Source: Cryoendolithus antarcticus (Eukaryota; Ascomycota; Dothideomycetes; Cladosporiales; Cladosporiaceae). Taken from it: a DNA stretch of 64,000 bases. Positions 51,244-62,416 of the stretch are shown piece by piece. The stretch is taken from contig NAJO01000028.1 in assembly GCA_002077065.1 (NCBI GenBank), forward strand, positions 310,001-374,000, in the 5' to 3' direction. A model generated the notes under the pieces. That model did no database searches. It was not told the origin of the DNA and saw only the letters and a list, made by a program, of their open reading frames with translations. How positions within the stretch are numbered: position 1 is the first letter of the stretch; each line of letters starts with the position of its first letter. The translations under genes and the position numbers were made by a program.

Positions 51244-52353
51244 ATGTTCAGCCAACATGTTGGCGACACGACACGTCTCCTGAGGGAAATCCAGGGCAGG
51301 ACCTTCGCGTCATCTGCCTGCTTACACTTCCCACGCACGAAAGCAACCACTGTCCCTGGCATTGAAGGGCTAGCACGCGCCACTCGCAAGAAGGCCGAGC
51401 CTAAGAAGGCTACAAAGTCCAAAAGGAAGGATGATGAGGAGAAGCCCCTGCTCGGCCTGTTCGCCAAACAGGCGCGTCTGGAACAGAGCCTGAGGCTGAG
51501 CATTGCGATACGCAAAGGCAAAGAAGCAGGCGCAATGGCTCGAGCTGCTGGTGAGACTTCGTCAAAGCGAAGCAAGAAGACATCGGTTAACACGAAAGAG
51601 CCCGATCTCTATGCCTTTGGCTCACCGAATCATCACAACCTGGAGACGTTCCTGGACTTCGCCAAGAAAGCGAATCTCTCGACTATCACTTCAGTCTACA
51701 AGGGGACGTTATACGAATATACTGTCGCGTCAGCTTTGAAAGCATTCGGTTTCTCGTTGCGCCGTACCGGGCGCAGCAATGATCTTGGGATCGATCTGCT
51801 TGGGATGTGGCATCTGCCGGATGAGAGCACAACCTTGAAGGTCCTTGTGCAATGTAAGGCTTCGAAGCCAACGCCAGCCATGGCTCGGGAGCTGGAAGGA
51901 GCTTACGTAGGAGCTCCGAGCGCATGGCAAGGAGACCACGTCATGGCGCTGCTGGTCAGCACCCATCCGTGTACCAAAGGAGTGTCTGAGGCAGTACAAC
52001 GGAGCAAATCGCCTATTGGCGTTATGCAAGTTGATCGAGATGGGAGGATCAGGCAATTTTTGTGGAATGCTGTAGCTGGTGAACGTGGTCTCACTGGGCT
52101 GGGTGCTACTACGATATATCCTAGCGCTGGTAGGGAGGAGCCCCGTGAGATTGGGGTAGCGACGATTGCACTGACTTGGCTGGGCAAGTATTGGCGATTG
52201 CCTAGTTCGAAGTACATGCAGCCTTTGAGGGATGCGACGTCTGGGAAGCATGAGACTGTAACGACCGTACAGGAACAGGCTGCGGAAGCTCAGCAGGTGC
52301 CACCTGAACAGCCGGTGCTGGGAAATGCCCTGCCTCCGCAACAACCTTTATGA
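51244..52353 (+). CDS. RRG7: RRG7-like mitochondrial protein with restriction-endonuclease-like fold
   Basis: The ATG at 51244 (MFSQHVGDTTRLLREIQGRT) starts a basic mitochondrial presequence; the frame upstream begins with non-ATG codons. The product has 369 residues. A Lys/Arg-rich disordered region is followed by the nuclease-like core: YKGTLYEYTVASALKAFGFS, then GRSNDLGIDLLGMWHLP and LKVLVQCKASK. Together these give a PD-(D/E)xK arrangement (Asp in GIDLLG, then QCK). Yeast Rrg7 is needed for respiratory growth and affects mitochondrial DNA maintenance; whether it cuts DNA is not established. The C-terminus is Gln/Pro-rich. The catalytic-type residues are retained here. Confidence 0.87.
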   Translation: MFSQHVGDTTRLLREIQGRTFASSACLHFPRTKATTVPGIEGLARATRKKAEPKKATKSKRKDDEEKPLLGLFAKQARLEQSLRLSIAIRKGKEAGAMARAAGETSSKRSKKTSVNTKEPDLYAFGSPNHHNLETFLDFAKKANLSTITSVYKGTLYEYTVASALKAFGFSLRRTGRSNDLGIDLLGMWHLPDESTTLKVLVQCKASKPTPAMARELEGAYVGAPSAWQGDHVMALLVSTHPCTKGVSEAVQRSKSPIGVMQVDRDGRIRQFLWNAVAGERGLTGLGATTIYPSAGREEPREIGVATIALTWLGKYWRLPSSKYMQPLRDATSGKHETVTTVQEQAAEAQQVPPEQPVLGNALPPQQPL

Positions 52354-53011
52354 GGTTAAAGTCGATCAGAGGGTAACCAGGAAGGTTTATCATCACTACC
52401 AAATACGTGCGTTGATGCAGGTGACCGGAACGACTGCAATCGCCAGAGCACCTATCATCGAAGCCGTGACAACTAAGTGATGTCCACAGCCTCGCTGAGA
52501 GGCATTCTTCGAGCATGGTGTAACGTCACCTATGGCCTTGCACTCGAGTCGCTCTTCTCAAGGTGACAGACTCGAGCCACCAATGACAGGGTAGAACCTC
52601 AAGTGGCCAAGATGTTTTGCAGAGATGCATGGGGCCTACATGGGGGACATGATCGAGCCGGCGATTGTGGTGTGACAATGCATTTCTGGCGACGCCGCGA
52701 TGCTTATTACTGATGAGATGCGGAAGCTGCCCAATTCGACTATCAACCTCCCCTGTATACCTGGTGGTGCCACCTACATCAGCGCATGTATGAATGTATA
52801 GTTCGGTAAACCATTAGACTGAATTGACGTCGCACCCGGCATCGTCGTTTGTACATTATGCTGTGGACCCGTTCGTCGTGTCGAAGGGCGTACCCGGAAC
52901 ATAGATGAGTCAACATCACCCAGCTCTGTACAACAAGGTCGGCGATTCCATGTGTTGGTTGTTGGCTCAAAAACTCCTTTCCAATAATTGAACTCTTGTT
53001 CCACTCGCACA
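52354..53011. other. Intergenic region, nothing recognised
   Basis: About 660 bp between RRG7 and the PLP-enzyme gene. Its frames are short and carry no motifs. By position it contains the promoter of the next gene. Confidence 0.5.
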
Positions 53012-54513
53012 ATGGTGGCGAAACAGGCGTTAATGCCTTTGCGGTCGTCCAAGCAAGTCGAGGACCCGTTGAACGACATCCGCAAGCTCAAAACCATTGA
53101 GTGTGGAGCTGCAGCCAGGGCGCACTTCGCATTCCCTGATGGATATCGCAATCTCAATCATGGTGAAGCATTGTCCAACTGAGCCTGCTATAACACGATA
53201 GCTGATCAGTGTCACCAGGCTCATTTGGCACATATCCATCTGCTATCAGGTCGAACTTCCATAAATTCGCTGACCTTTCCGAGGAGAGACCGGATGCATT
53301 CATTCGATACGATTACCCTCGCCTACTCGATGAGTCGCGAAAGGCGATCGCTGACTTCGTGCACGCCCCTGTTGATGCTTGCGTGCTGATCAGTAACGCG
53401 ACAACTGGAATCAATATTGTGTTGAGGAACCTGGTCTTCAAGCCTGGCGATGTGATCATCTACTTCGCCACTATATATGGTATGCTTCCTGGAAGACGAA
53501 CGCGTGAGATGTTGGCTGACTTTGGACAAGGTGCTTGTGGCAAAACGATCAGCTATATCACCGAGACCACGCCAGCCGAGTCGAGGCAAGTAGAATACAC
53601 CTACCCGATCTCGGACGATGCTTTGTGTTCTGCGTTCGAAGATGTCATCAAGAACATCAAAGCACAGGGCAAGAATCCCAGACTCGCGACCTACGATACC
53701 ATAGCCTCGCTGCCCGGCGTGCGAATGCCATTCGAACGACTCACTGCTTTGTGCAAGGACCATGGCATCTTCAGCCTCATCGACGCCGCACACAGTGTTG
53801 GTGGCATCCCTATCGATCTCGGCAAGCTCGATCCAGATGCGTACGTCACGAACCTGCACAAGTGGCTCTTCGTGCCGCGAGGCTGCGCACTGTTCTATGT
53901 TCCGGTACGCAATCAGCACGTCATGCGTTCGACGCTGCCCACTTCACATGGCTTCGTCCCGCAGCCCACGGGAGATGCATCAGCTGCTCAGATCAATCCT
54001 CTGCCGCCGGGTAAGAATACTGCGTACATCGAGAACTACAAGTTCCTTGGAACGCTTGACAACTCTCCTTATCTATGCGTGCCTGCTGCAATCGAGTGGC
54101 GGAAGAAGCTTACTTGGCAGGGCAAGCACGGCGAGGTCGCTATATATGGTTATCTTGAAGACCTGGCGCAGAAGGCAGGCAAGATAGTGTCGACGAAGCT
54201 TGGTACCGATATCCTGGACAACGATGAGCATAGCCTCACCAAGTGCTTCTTCAACAACGTGCGGCTGCCATTGGATTACCAGCAAGATGCTGGTGGGGAC
54301 TTCGCTACTGCAGTCACGATTGCGCAGTGGATGAGCAGAGTCCTCGTCGAAGAGTACGACACGTTCATGGCTTTCTTAGTGCACGGTGATACCTGGTGGG
54401 TCAGACTGAGTGCCCAGATCTACCTCGTCGAGGCGGACTTCGAGTGGAGCGCAGATATATTGGAGAAGCTTTGCGCAAGGGTGGAGGAGGGAGAGTGGAA
54501 GAAGACTCGATAG
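53012..54513 (+). CDS. Class V PLP-dependent enzyme, hercynylcysteine sulfoxide lyase (Egt2)-/isopenicillin-N-epimerase-like
   Basis: Exon 1 is 53012–53162. A 56 nt intron follows, and exon 2 starts at 53219, joining YRNLNHG to SFGTYPSAI, the usual N-terminal motif. Further landmarks are ERPDAFIRYDYP, SNATTGINIVLRN, SLIDAAHSVGGIPIDLG and YVTNLHKWLFVPRG with the PLP Lys. Egt2 carries out the final C–S cleavage of ergothioneine synthesis. The segment 53480–53530 is probably a second intron: donor GTATGC, branch GGCTGAC, acceptor ACAAG, 51 nt. It inserts 17 residues (beginning MLPGRRTREMLADF) between IYG and ACGKT, but has no stop and keeps frame. The protein is 464 residues spliced and 481 if retained. 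Egt2 versus an epimerase-like paralogue cannot be fully settled. Confidence 0.83.
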
Positions 54514-54905
54514 ATCAGACTAGTCCGTAAGATGCGTGGACACACTATCCTCACCACCGATTTCAGAGATGTTGTAAAGGTGCCAACGTTTTGAGCAGTG
54601 CCTTCGTTTTGAGCAGTGCCTTATCCAAATCCTGCCCGACATCTACTATCGCAACACTCGAAGCCTGACTTTCTCACTTGTACAACAACGCGGCTTGAGC
54701 ATATCCCGGTAGACCCACAACAACTGATCTGTATTTGAGCTGCCTTTGAGAAACACGAAGCGTTATATGCGTCGATGATGAGAATGGCGCAGTCTCCCAT
54801 GATCATTGCAGAATGAGTATGACTCTCGCAGCAGAGCGTACAGTAGCATCGAAACGGCAACGATATTGCGGAGAGGCACTGCAGGTTTCATAGTGTTCGA
54901 GCCGC
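54514..54905. other. Intergenic region between convergent genes
   Basis: About 390 bp of 3' flanking sequence shared by the PLP enzyme and the P450. A short imperfect direct repeat (TTTTGAGCAGTGCCTT) lies around 54591–54624. Nothing else was seen. Confidence 0.45.
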
Positions 54906-57227
54906 TCAACGCCTCTTAATTATACGAACGTTGACACCTTTGCCAGTAGCAGCACCAGAGACATCAGCAGCGTGATAAACGCCCTGCATCTGTAGTGTCA
55001 ACAAGCTGACGCTGTCTTTCATGATCGCATCGAGTCGAGCGTTTCTCTCGAACACTCTCTCATCGTGTCCATCAATTTGCAGCGGCACAGCTTCAATGCG
55101 ATGACGACGGAAGAGACCAAGAAAGATGGCTGTGAACTCGACCTGGGCCATCTTCTGACCTGGACAGATCCTAGGTCCGCCCGACCATGGCATGTAGCAG
55201 CCGCGGGGCGGCTGATACAACGGCTGCGCTGAGCCGGTAGGGTTGACCCAGCGGGCAGGGCGGAAGACATGTTCGTCCGCCAGAGCATTCTCATCGACGT
55301 TCGTGGCCTTCTTGGCTTCGGCTTCTATGCCGGATAGGTTCAGGTCGCGCCAGATCTCGGGAATCAGGTGCAAGCCCACAACATCCACGTACATAGTGCA
55401 GCTGGCTGGCGCACGAAGCGTTCCAGCTGAAGTTTCAATGACCTGCGGCCCATGCGTTTCCTTCGCCAGATGCACCACGGGGACAAAGAGTCGCAATGTC
55501 TCGAGCATGATCGCCATAATCCGGACGACGCGTGGAAAGACTGCCACATAGTCAAGATCGTCGCCCATATCGTCCGAGAGTAGCTCATCGACTTCTTCGA
55601 ACATCCAGTCCTGAATCTCGGGGTATCGGCACAGTAAGGCTAGCGCGTAAGAAAGCGTATTTGCTGTAGTATCGAACCCTGCTGCAGAGACAACTGGAGA
55701 CTAGATCAGTGATGGGCCGTACCGGTCGTCACTTGCGCCCCACTTACCGAACAGGTTACCCATCAGCTCCTCATCAGTTAGCGAAGCATGACTCTTGTCG
55801 TCACCTCGATTGGCACGCAACAGTTGACTAGCAATATTGCTGCGGGTGTGACCGCTGTCACGCTCCGCTCGCTCGGTCTCCACTTGCATGAGATGCTTGG
55901 TATGCGCAGGGAACTCCTCAATGGCGACACCGAGCTCGCTGATGAGTTTGTGCCCAGGAAGGAAGCTGGGGTAGGCCTTGAGAAACCAAATCGGCAGAAT
56001 GATGGGTCCTGCAACCGCCTCGATGACGGTCTTAGTGGACTGCATGTAGGTCATCTTGTATCCTGGACGAGGCTTGTCATCTTTATCACTGTCCCAGGTG
56101 ACATCTTGGCCCATCGCTCCGCCTGCGAGGACGTTGATGGTGATTTTCTTCCTGAATCATTGGTCAGTCCATTACCAGCCCTTGCTGCTAGTGGATTTTG
56201 CCTACATCATGTTGAAGACCTCAGTCGACTCTGCAGCATTCCCGTCGGCCTTATCGAAGACTTCACCCATCATACTGGACGTGTGCTTCAAGCTTTCTCC
56301 GAATATGACCTTCGAGACTCGCTCGTTGATGACACTCGTGATGATCTTGCGTTGCCTGGACCATGTGGGGCCGTTGGATGTGAGAACATTGGAACCAAAA
56401 CGCCCGATCGGTGGAGCGAGTCAGTACAGCTTGTAGCGAGTGTGGTAGCGGAGAGGACCGGCTGAACTTACAAAAGCTGCAATCCATTGCGCCTGTTGGA
56501 AGTCCCGAGGACGACTGACGATCTGCCAGGCCACCTCGGGATCACGAGTAGTGATCTCTGACAGACCGGCTGTGGCCAGCTAGGCAGTAGTGTTAGCACG
56601 GCCCGATCTGGGACTGAAGAGCTGCAAGACGTACGAAAAAGGTCTTGTCGTTTCCTTGAGGCGCTGCATACTGCTCGAAGGGACGGAGCTGAGGTTGTGA
56701 TTAGCAGTGGCTTCTGTACCTCCAATTCTCCGAAGGTCTAAAGGTCTTGTGAAACGGTCGTGCAAATTCGAGTGTGTCGGCGCCCACCCAGCCGAGGAGA
56801 CGTCTCTCTCTGTATTGAAGCGATGAGGGGCACCATGAGGCTTTCTACGTCACGTCGAGGGATCGCTGGACCTGCAAGTGGAGTCTGGAGACGCTCTGGC
56901 TTGCGTCTTGCCACCAGAAATAGGGTGAAAGTTGCAGCAGAGCCAAGGGAGTGCTTCGAAGACTCGCATACATACCTTGTCATGGAATTCCCATCCGTAG
57001 ATCGCTAGCACTATTCTCTCGAAGACAACCTTCGGAAGTATTTTCTGTAAGACAGGACGCAAAGGGACCGAGATTACAATCCAAAGCGGGTTATCTTGGT
57101 CCCAAGGCAGAATGATTACTGGCACACCTGACTTCCTGGCATAGTAGAGGTTCCGCAGGAATCTGTAGGGCCATGGAAGGAAGCACAATGCCAGGAGAAC
57201 GGCCACAATGCCGAGAATGGACGGCAT
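54906..57227 (-). CDS. Cytochrome P450 monooxygenase, ER-anchored; one intron lacks an AG acceptor
   Basis: Six exons fit homology: 57227–56976, 56688–56635, 56579–56472, 56408–56206, 56151–55748 and 55693–54906, about 602 residues. The N-terminus MPSILGIVAVLLALCFLPWP is the membrane anchor. Also present are SNVLTSNGPTWSRQRKIIT (C-helix WxxxR), the I-helix SAAGFDTTANT, ETLRLFVP (ExxR) and the heme loop PWSGGPRICPGQK with the Cys ligand. Five donors and four acceptors are canonical. Between exons 3 and 4 the donor is a perfect GTAAGT and the branch TACTGAC, but the only homology-consistent acceptor reads CCACCG instead of CCACAG. Reading through gives a TGA. Intron 1 is long (287 nt). The substrate is unknown; no biosynthetic cluster surrounds it. 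Confidence 0.85.
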
Positions 57228-57535
57228 GTTGGTGCGTTGAAAGCAGGAGATAGCACAGCAGTCTTCCGCTCCAGCAAACAGCCGCGCTAGGTTTGTGAAT
57301 GTGAAGTTGAGCTACTGCCTGTCACGTCTTTAGCACTCGACTCTCAGCCCTGGAGGGCGGGAGTTAGCAGTTTGATTACTGGTGGAGGTGCTAGGATGGT
57401 GATCCTACAGCTCGCTTAGATGTGCGTGAGGTTCTGCACGGACCAGACGCTTCAGGATCTGGGGCAAAGCCGAATGATTTGTGCCTTCATACACTATCGC
57501 ACGTCCGTACTCATCTATATTACAATCGACGTCTA
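57228..57535. other. Short intergenic gap
   Basis: About 310 bp between two minus-strand genes; it serves as P450 promoter. No features were recognised. Confidence 0.4.
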
Positions 57536-60500
57536 TCAAGACCTTCGCTCCCCTTTCAGCCACTTCCTTTGCACATTGTCGTCGACGGAAGGCATATTCT
57601 GCACCGCAAACAGCGTTCTTGGCGCACACTTCCTGATGAGCTCCGCAGTCCCTACGTACTTCTCCACGGCCGCGTCCTCCTCACTCACAGCTATAGGCGT
57701 CACACCCACAGCCTCTAGTCGTCTCAGCCTCAGTAGCGCCGAAGCCAAGATGACTAGGGTCTGATACTGCGGCATCAGCTGCTGGGGTGATAGATAGCGG
57801 GCGTTGATGTAGCTCAAGCCTTGTTTTTGTGTGCCTTGCGTAGGCTTGTGAGAGGCTCGCTTTGCCCAGCCTGGGAATGAAGGAATGAGGTATCGCTCTG
57901 TGAGACGGAAGGCAAGCAGTGCCAGCGGCCGTTCTCGGCGGACCAGATTACTGATGAAAATATTCCAGGTGCGATTGTCGAGCATGTAGCCTTCGCGAAG
58001 CAACCCGGCAACGGTTGAGACCATGTCGATATACCGCCCTTGAGAAAACAGCGCCGAGATGTAGCGGCGGACGGTGGTCGACAGAATGTGGCGTAAAGCA
58101 GGCGCGTGTTCCGCTTTCATGAGAGCAGGATTGGAATGGTCCACGCGTCTGACGACAGACGCCGCAGGCGTGGCATCTCCAAGCGCCGGCAAGCTCAAAT
58201 CGTTCAACGATCCAGGCTCGTCGGACAAAGGAATTAGAGTGGGTGGAGCTCGGAAAGCCGTGACGATGTCTGCTTGCTCCTTCGCCAACTTCCAGCAGGC
58301 ATCCACCTCGTCCCATGCTTGCATTCCCTGATGCGTGATCATTAGCGCGTTGAGCACTACTACAGGCAGCTCCGGCTTGACTGAGTCCTTGCTTTCCTTG
58401 ATTGTGACCGCCTGCTTGAACTGCCGTACTAGCTCTTGGACAGCTGAAAAGCACTGACGTGTGCCGTGGGCGGCGATGAGCTGGCCGTAATACATCGCTT
58501 CGACAGAGCTATAGTCGCGCAGTGATACGTTTTGTGGCTGTCTGGCGGCATGTGGTGCCGATATGTCTGCGTCCGACATTGACTTGAAGGCTCTGAGAGT
58601 CTGCGAAAGTGACGCATCTCCGGCTATGCCGTCGGGCGTGGCGATGGTCGTCTCTGCTCTTTCCGAGATTGCTCTAGCCTTAAGGTACGCTAAGTTCGAA
58701 CTTGTCGAAGGCCTGACACTCAGTCGCTTCATGTGCCGGTGCAAGTCTAGGGCTTCTCTGGGCTTCTTCTGATTGATGTATCCAGTCATGACGATGGCGT
58801 AGTGGAATGCTGTGGGTCGCATGTTATTCTTCGGCATGACATTCGACAAGATCTGATGTGCCGAAGCTGTCTGTTGATACAGCGTCAAGGCAAGCATCAG
58901 AGCGCCATAGCTGTCCGCATCGAGTGAAACATTCTCTGCTCTCATTCGTCTGTACACTCGCATAGTCGAGTCGATCTCACGACGGATCGCAAATGCAGTC
59001 AGCAATATGTTGAAGCACCCCGTGAGTTGGCCCTCAATCTCTCCTTTCCGTTGCTTGGTGACAGCCTCTTCTAAGACCGTCACTGCGCTATTGATGTCAT
59101 TGTCGTTAATATGCGCAGTCATGAGACTGCCGTACAGGGCAGTACTCCTGTTCTCGGAGCCGAGCGTATCAAACTGCTGCAGCAGACCATGTACGCTTTC
59201 GACGTCTCCCCTCAATGCGTACATTTCGAGAACGGGATGAAAGATGTACTGATTGGGCTCATCGTCGCCGAGCTGCATGAACTGCTGCAAGGTATCAACC
59301 GCTCCATCAAGGTCGTCAGCCCGAGAATAGGCATGCAAGAGCACAGCCCAGATCTTCCTTCGCTCTGCTACTGGCACAATGGCTGTGTGCAGTCTCGTAA
59401 GCTGAACGATACTGTCGAATGCTTTGCGAGCTTCCTTGACATCAGCTCTGCGAGCATGCACGTATATGAGCGCCCACAGCGCATCCACTTATTGCTTGAT
59501 GTCAGGGTATCCGCTTTGTAAGAGCTGCCAGTAGTATTGGACACGATCAGGCCGGCCTCGGCCGGCCCAGGCTTTCATAAATCGAACAAGCGCAGTCCGA
59601 CCGATCCTGCCATAGAACTTCACCCAGTCCTTTTCAATATTGTGCAAGTGTATGCCTCTTCCATCGTTCTGTATGGTGAACCCACCGAGTTCGTCTGTGG
59701 CGTTAATGAGGCCTCTTTGGAGCAAGCCGAGCATCGCTCGACTCGGCGCGACGCCATCGCGTTTGCGATACCTTGAATACATGAATGACACGATCTTGTG
59801 AGCATTTGCATAAGGAATGCCCGATTCCGGCTTTAGGATAGCAAGAATGAGCTCTTTGAATAAGACCACAGTCTCCTGCTCGTCTTGCTTGAAGTAGCCT
59901 AGCATGTAGCGCATAGTACGGCCATCCATAGCACTTATAAGTGCTGCCGAGGGCTTCGCTTTGTCGACATTCTTGATCACGAGCTCTTCGCGCAGCGCAG
60001 TCTTGAAAAGCGACTGACAGAAAAGATTGAACTCCGAAGAAGGCACACCGGATTTGTATCGCAACAACATATGCTTGGCAAGTTCCATCGCCTTGTCAAA
60101 TAACATGGGGAGTGTAGCAACATCTCGCCAAAAGGTGCTCAACATCATGGCCTGCGTCACAGCGCTATCTTGGAATCGATGGTCCAATTGTTGTTTGACC
60201 TTAAATGCAAGATCCCACATGTTTTGTTCGAGCGCGATTTTGCATAGATGGCCAGATACAACAATGCCGTTGTGTAGCCTTGCAAGAGCTTCCTCATGGG
60301 CCTGCTCAGCAAGACCAAGGAGATGGCATCGCACAAACATGCCTGTAGCGGCTTTGTACACGCCAACACTGCGATGCTGTGGCGGTATCGCATTGTAGAC
60401 CTCTAGACCATGCGCTTCTGCAGCTTCGTTTTCTTGCGTCGACAGCCATGTCAAGAGCATCTCTTTCGTAAGCAAATCGTTGCGATCGCTCTCGTCCGAC

Positions 60501-61240
60501 TGGGAATACAGTGCCCAGGCTTGAGACGTGGTCTCCAGACCTGTCGAGGGAGCTCCATCATCCGAGTCGCGTCGCGCCTTTGCGAGCAAACGCTTAAGCT
60601 GGCGCAATGCAGGTAGACCTTGTCCGTCGGACTCTGCGACCTCTCCAGGGAGGTCTAAAAAGCTGCCGTCATCGTCCGTCTCGGCGTGATTCGTGAATGC
60701 ATTCACATCAAGGGGAATATTTGGTTGTGGAGCCTTGTCTCGTTCGATTTCGATCGCAGACTCGTCTTCCAGTAGACTTGCTAGGTCTCGGCCTCCAAGT
60801 CCGCCGGCGTTGCTCAAACTCGGTGTATATGTGCTCGTCGAAGCACTGCCTCGAGACGCGAAGCCACGCGATCGTTGGATAGGAACTCTTCTCGTCTCAC
60901 GGCGTTGCCGAGTACGGCTCCCGTCCGATATCGATTGCAGCATTGTGAGCGCCTGTGGCGGGTACAGAAAGTCAAGAAATTGTGACTTTTCTGCCACTGC
61001 CGAGTCCGCCCCATGTATACGAGGACTAGCAGCGACTCTCATTGAAGTTGCTAGTCTGCCTCCGCTGCTATCGCCCGCACCCGGCCGCGGCGCAGTGGGC
61101 GTCCATGTCCCAAGAGAGCAGTCGCCGCTCCCATGGCTCGAGAATGTCGACTGCAGCAGCCGAGTGCTCCGCGATGGGCGTGCAGATCTGAGAGACAGCT
61201 TTACTCCAGTGTCGACGCATGTCGTTGCGAGCTCTAGCAT
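57536..61240 (-). CDS. Mitochondrial pentatricopeptide-repeat protein, split by one in-frame TAA
   Basis: The frame is open from 61363; the ATG at 61240 (MLELATTCVDTGVKLSLRSA) starts a typical mitochondrial presequence ending near LLQSTFSSHG. The first part runs to TAA at 59491–59489. The very next codon continues the same frame for 650 more codons to 57536. Pentatricopeptide-like helical pairs lie on both sides, for example ALVRFMKAWAGRGRPDRVQY before and DALWALIYVHARRADVKEA directly after the stop; the repeat phase is kept across it. The second half lacks an ATG for about 70 codons. Total length without the stop is about 1,230 residues, similar to large fungal PPR proteins (Cya5-like) that stabilise or translate mitochondrial mRNAs. 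It is either a nonsense-mutated gene or one needing readthrough. Confidence 0.8.
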
Positions 61241-62416
61241 GCCACTCCGGAAGAGCCAGATGGGAGTGCTGCACCACCACCGAGAGCAGTCTATGGGCCG
61301 ACTTTGGAGTGTACCATGCCACGCGCAATTAAGCAAAGTACAGCGCTGCAGCTCCCGAGTCACTACGCCGCATCAATTGAAGGGAACGAGTGTATGATGT
61401 TGCGAGTCAAAGAGATGGAGGTGAATGTCACAACCCTGTAGATTATTTGGATTCCCTTCATGACGATGTTCACTTTATCAGGCATCTGTAAGGCATCAGC
61501 ACTTAGCTCCCCCGAACTCCGCAGAGCCTCAACGACCTCATCGACGACGACGTGGTTGGTGGCAGCGATACCAACATCTCGAGTCACACTAGACCATAGC
61601 GGGCAGTACGCCGCTTATAAGCTACCACCTGCTGCTTTGATCGACGTCGATGACCAGGCCAATCGCCTCTGATCGGGTGACATGACTGGACCCCCCACCA
61701 CGCAGATGAGTTCTACGCGCCACAGCCGCCAGAGCGGGTACCTCTTAGAATGACTTTGGCTGTGGCACAGGTCACTGGTTTGTGAGATCATTCGTCTTCC
61801 CATGTTCCATGACTTCTACTTCTACCTCACCGCTACACTTCTGCGCAACCCACGCACTGATATCGGCGCCCCCTCTATGAAGCCACAGTCGGTATGTCCC
61901 AAGCACTTCGCGCGCCCAGGTCGTTCGCTTTCCAAGGTTGTTCGAAGCTGCTGGGTGGCTAGAATCGGGAAGCAGGCAGCTTAGCAGACGGTAGATGGCT
62001 GCTGTGTCTTGAGATGGCCACGTTGCTCTTTTCTCGTCATTTTCGGTACCATACCAACCAGCCTGCTTCTCCGGCACAGTAGAGCACATAGTGATCAATA
62101 CCTGCCAGCTAGCAGCCCGGTTACATGTGTGTAGCAAAACTAGCTCTTCCAGGTTGGTTGTCAAGCTGTGTCTCTGCACTGAAGCTTGGGCGACATTCTA
62201 CATCACCCTGCGGATTTCATGCGTCAGCACCTCATCCCATGCCCACGTGCGGCATATTCCTGCACAGTGAAGCTCTGTGCGGCGGTGCAACACCGCTATA
62301 TCTTCTCGAGCTTCCCGAGTGGTAGGCAAGCATCATTTTCAATTTCGTCCTGCGTTGAAGCGTAGTCCATACATTCTTACCCTTTCCACTGGCCGTAAAC
62401 GAGACAACCAGCCAAC
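61241..62416. other. Divergent interval between PPR and transporter genes, with a doubtful minus-strand frame (61772–62179)
   Basis: The 135-codon minus-strand frame ends WVAQKCSGEVEVEVMEHGKT and contains AREVLGTYRLWLHRGGADIS. It could be a small unknown protein, but it shows no motif and has no intron support. The rest is non-coding and holds the promoters of the flanking genes. Confidence 0.35.

Noticed and set aside
59489..59545. Intron that would remove the PPR stop (donor GTGTCC, branch CCCTGAC, acceptor AATAAG, 57 nt, in frame)
   Set aside because: The donor is poor, and the removed part encodes a normal PPR helix (VQYYWQLLQSGYPDI), so deleting it would damage the repeat. Kept only as an item for RNA-seq.
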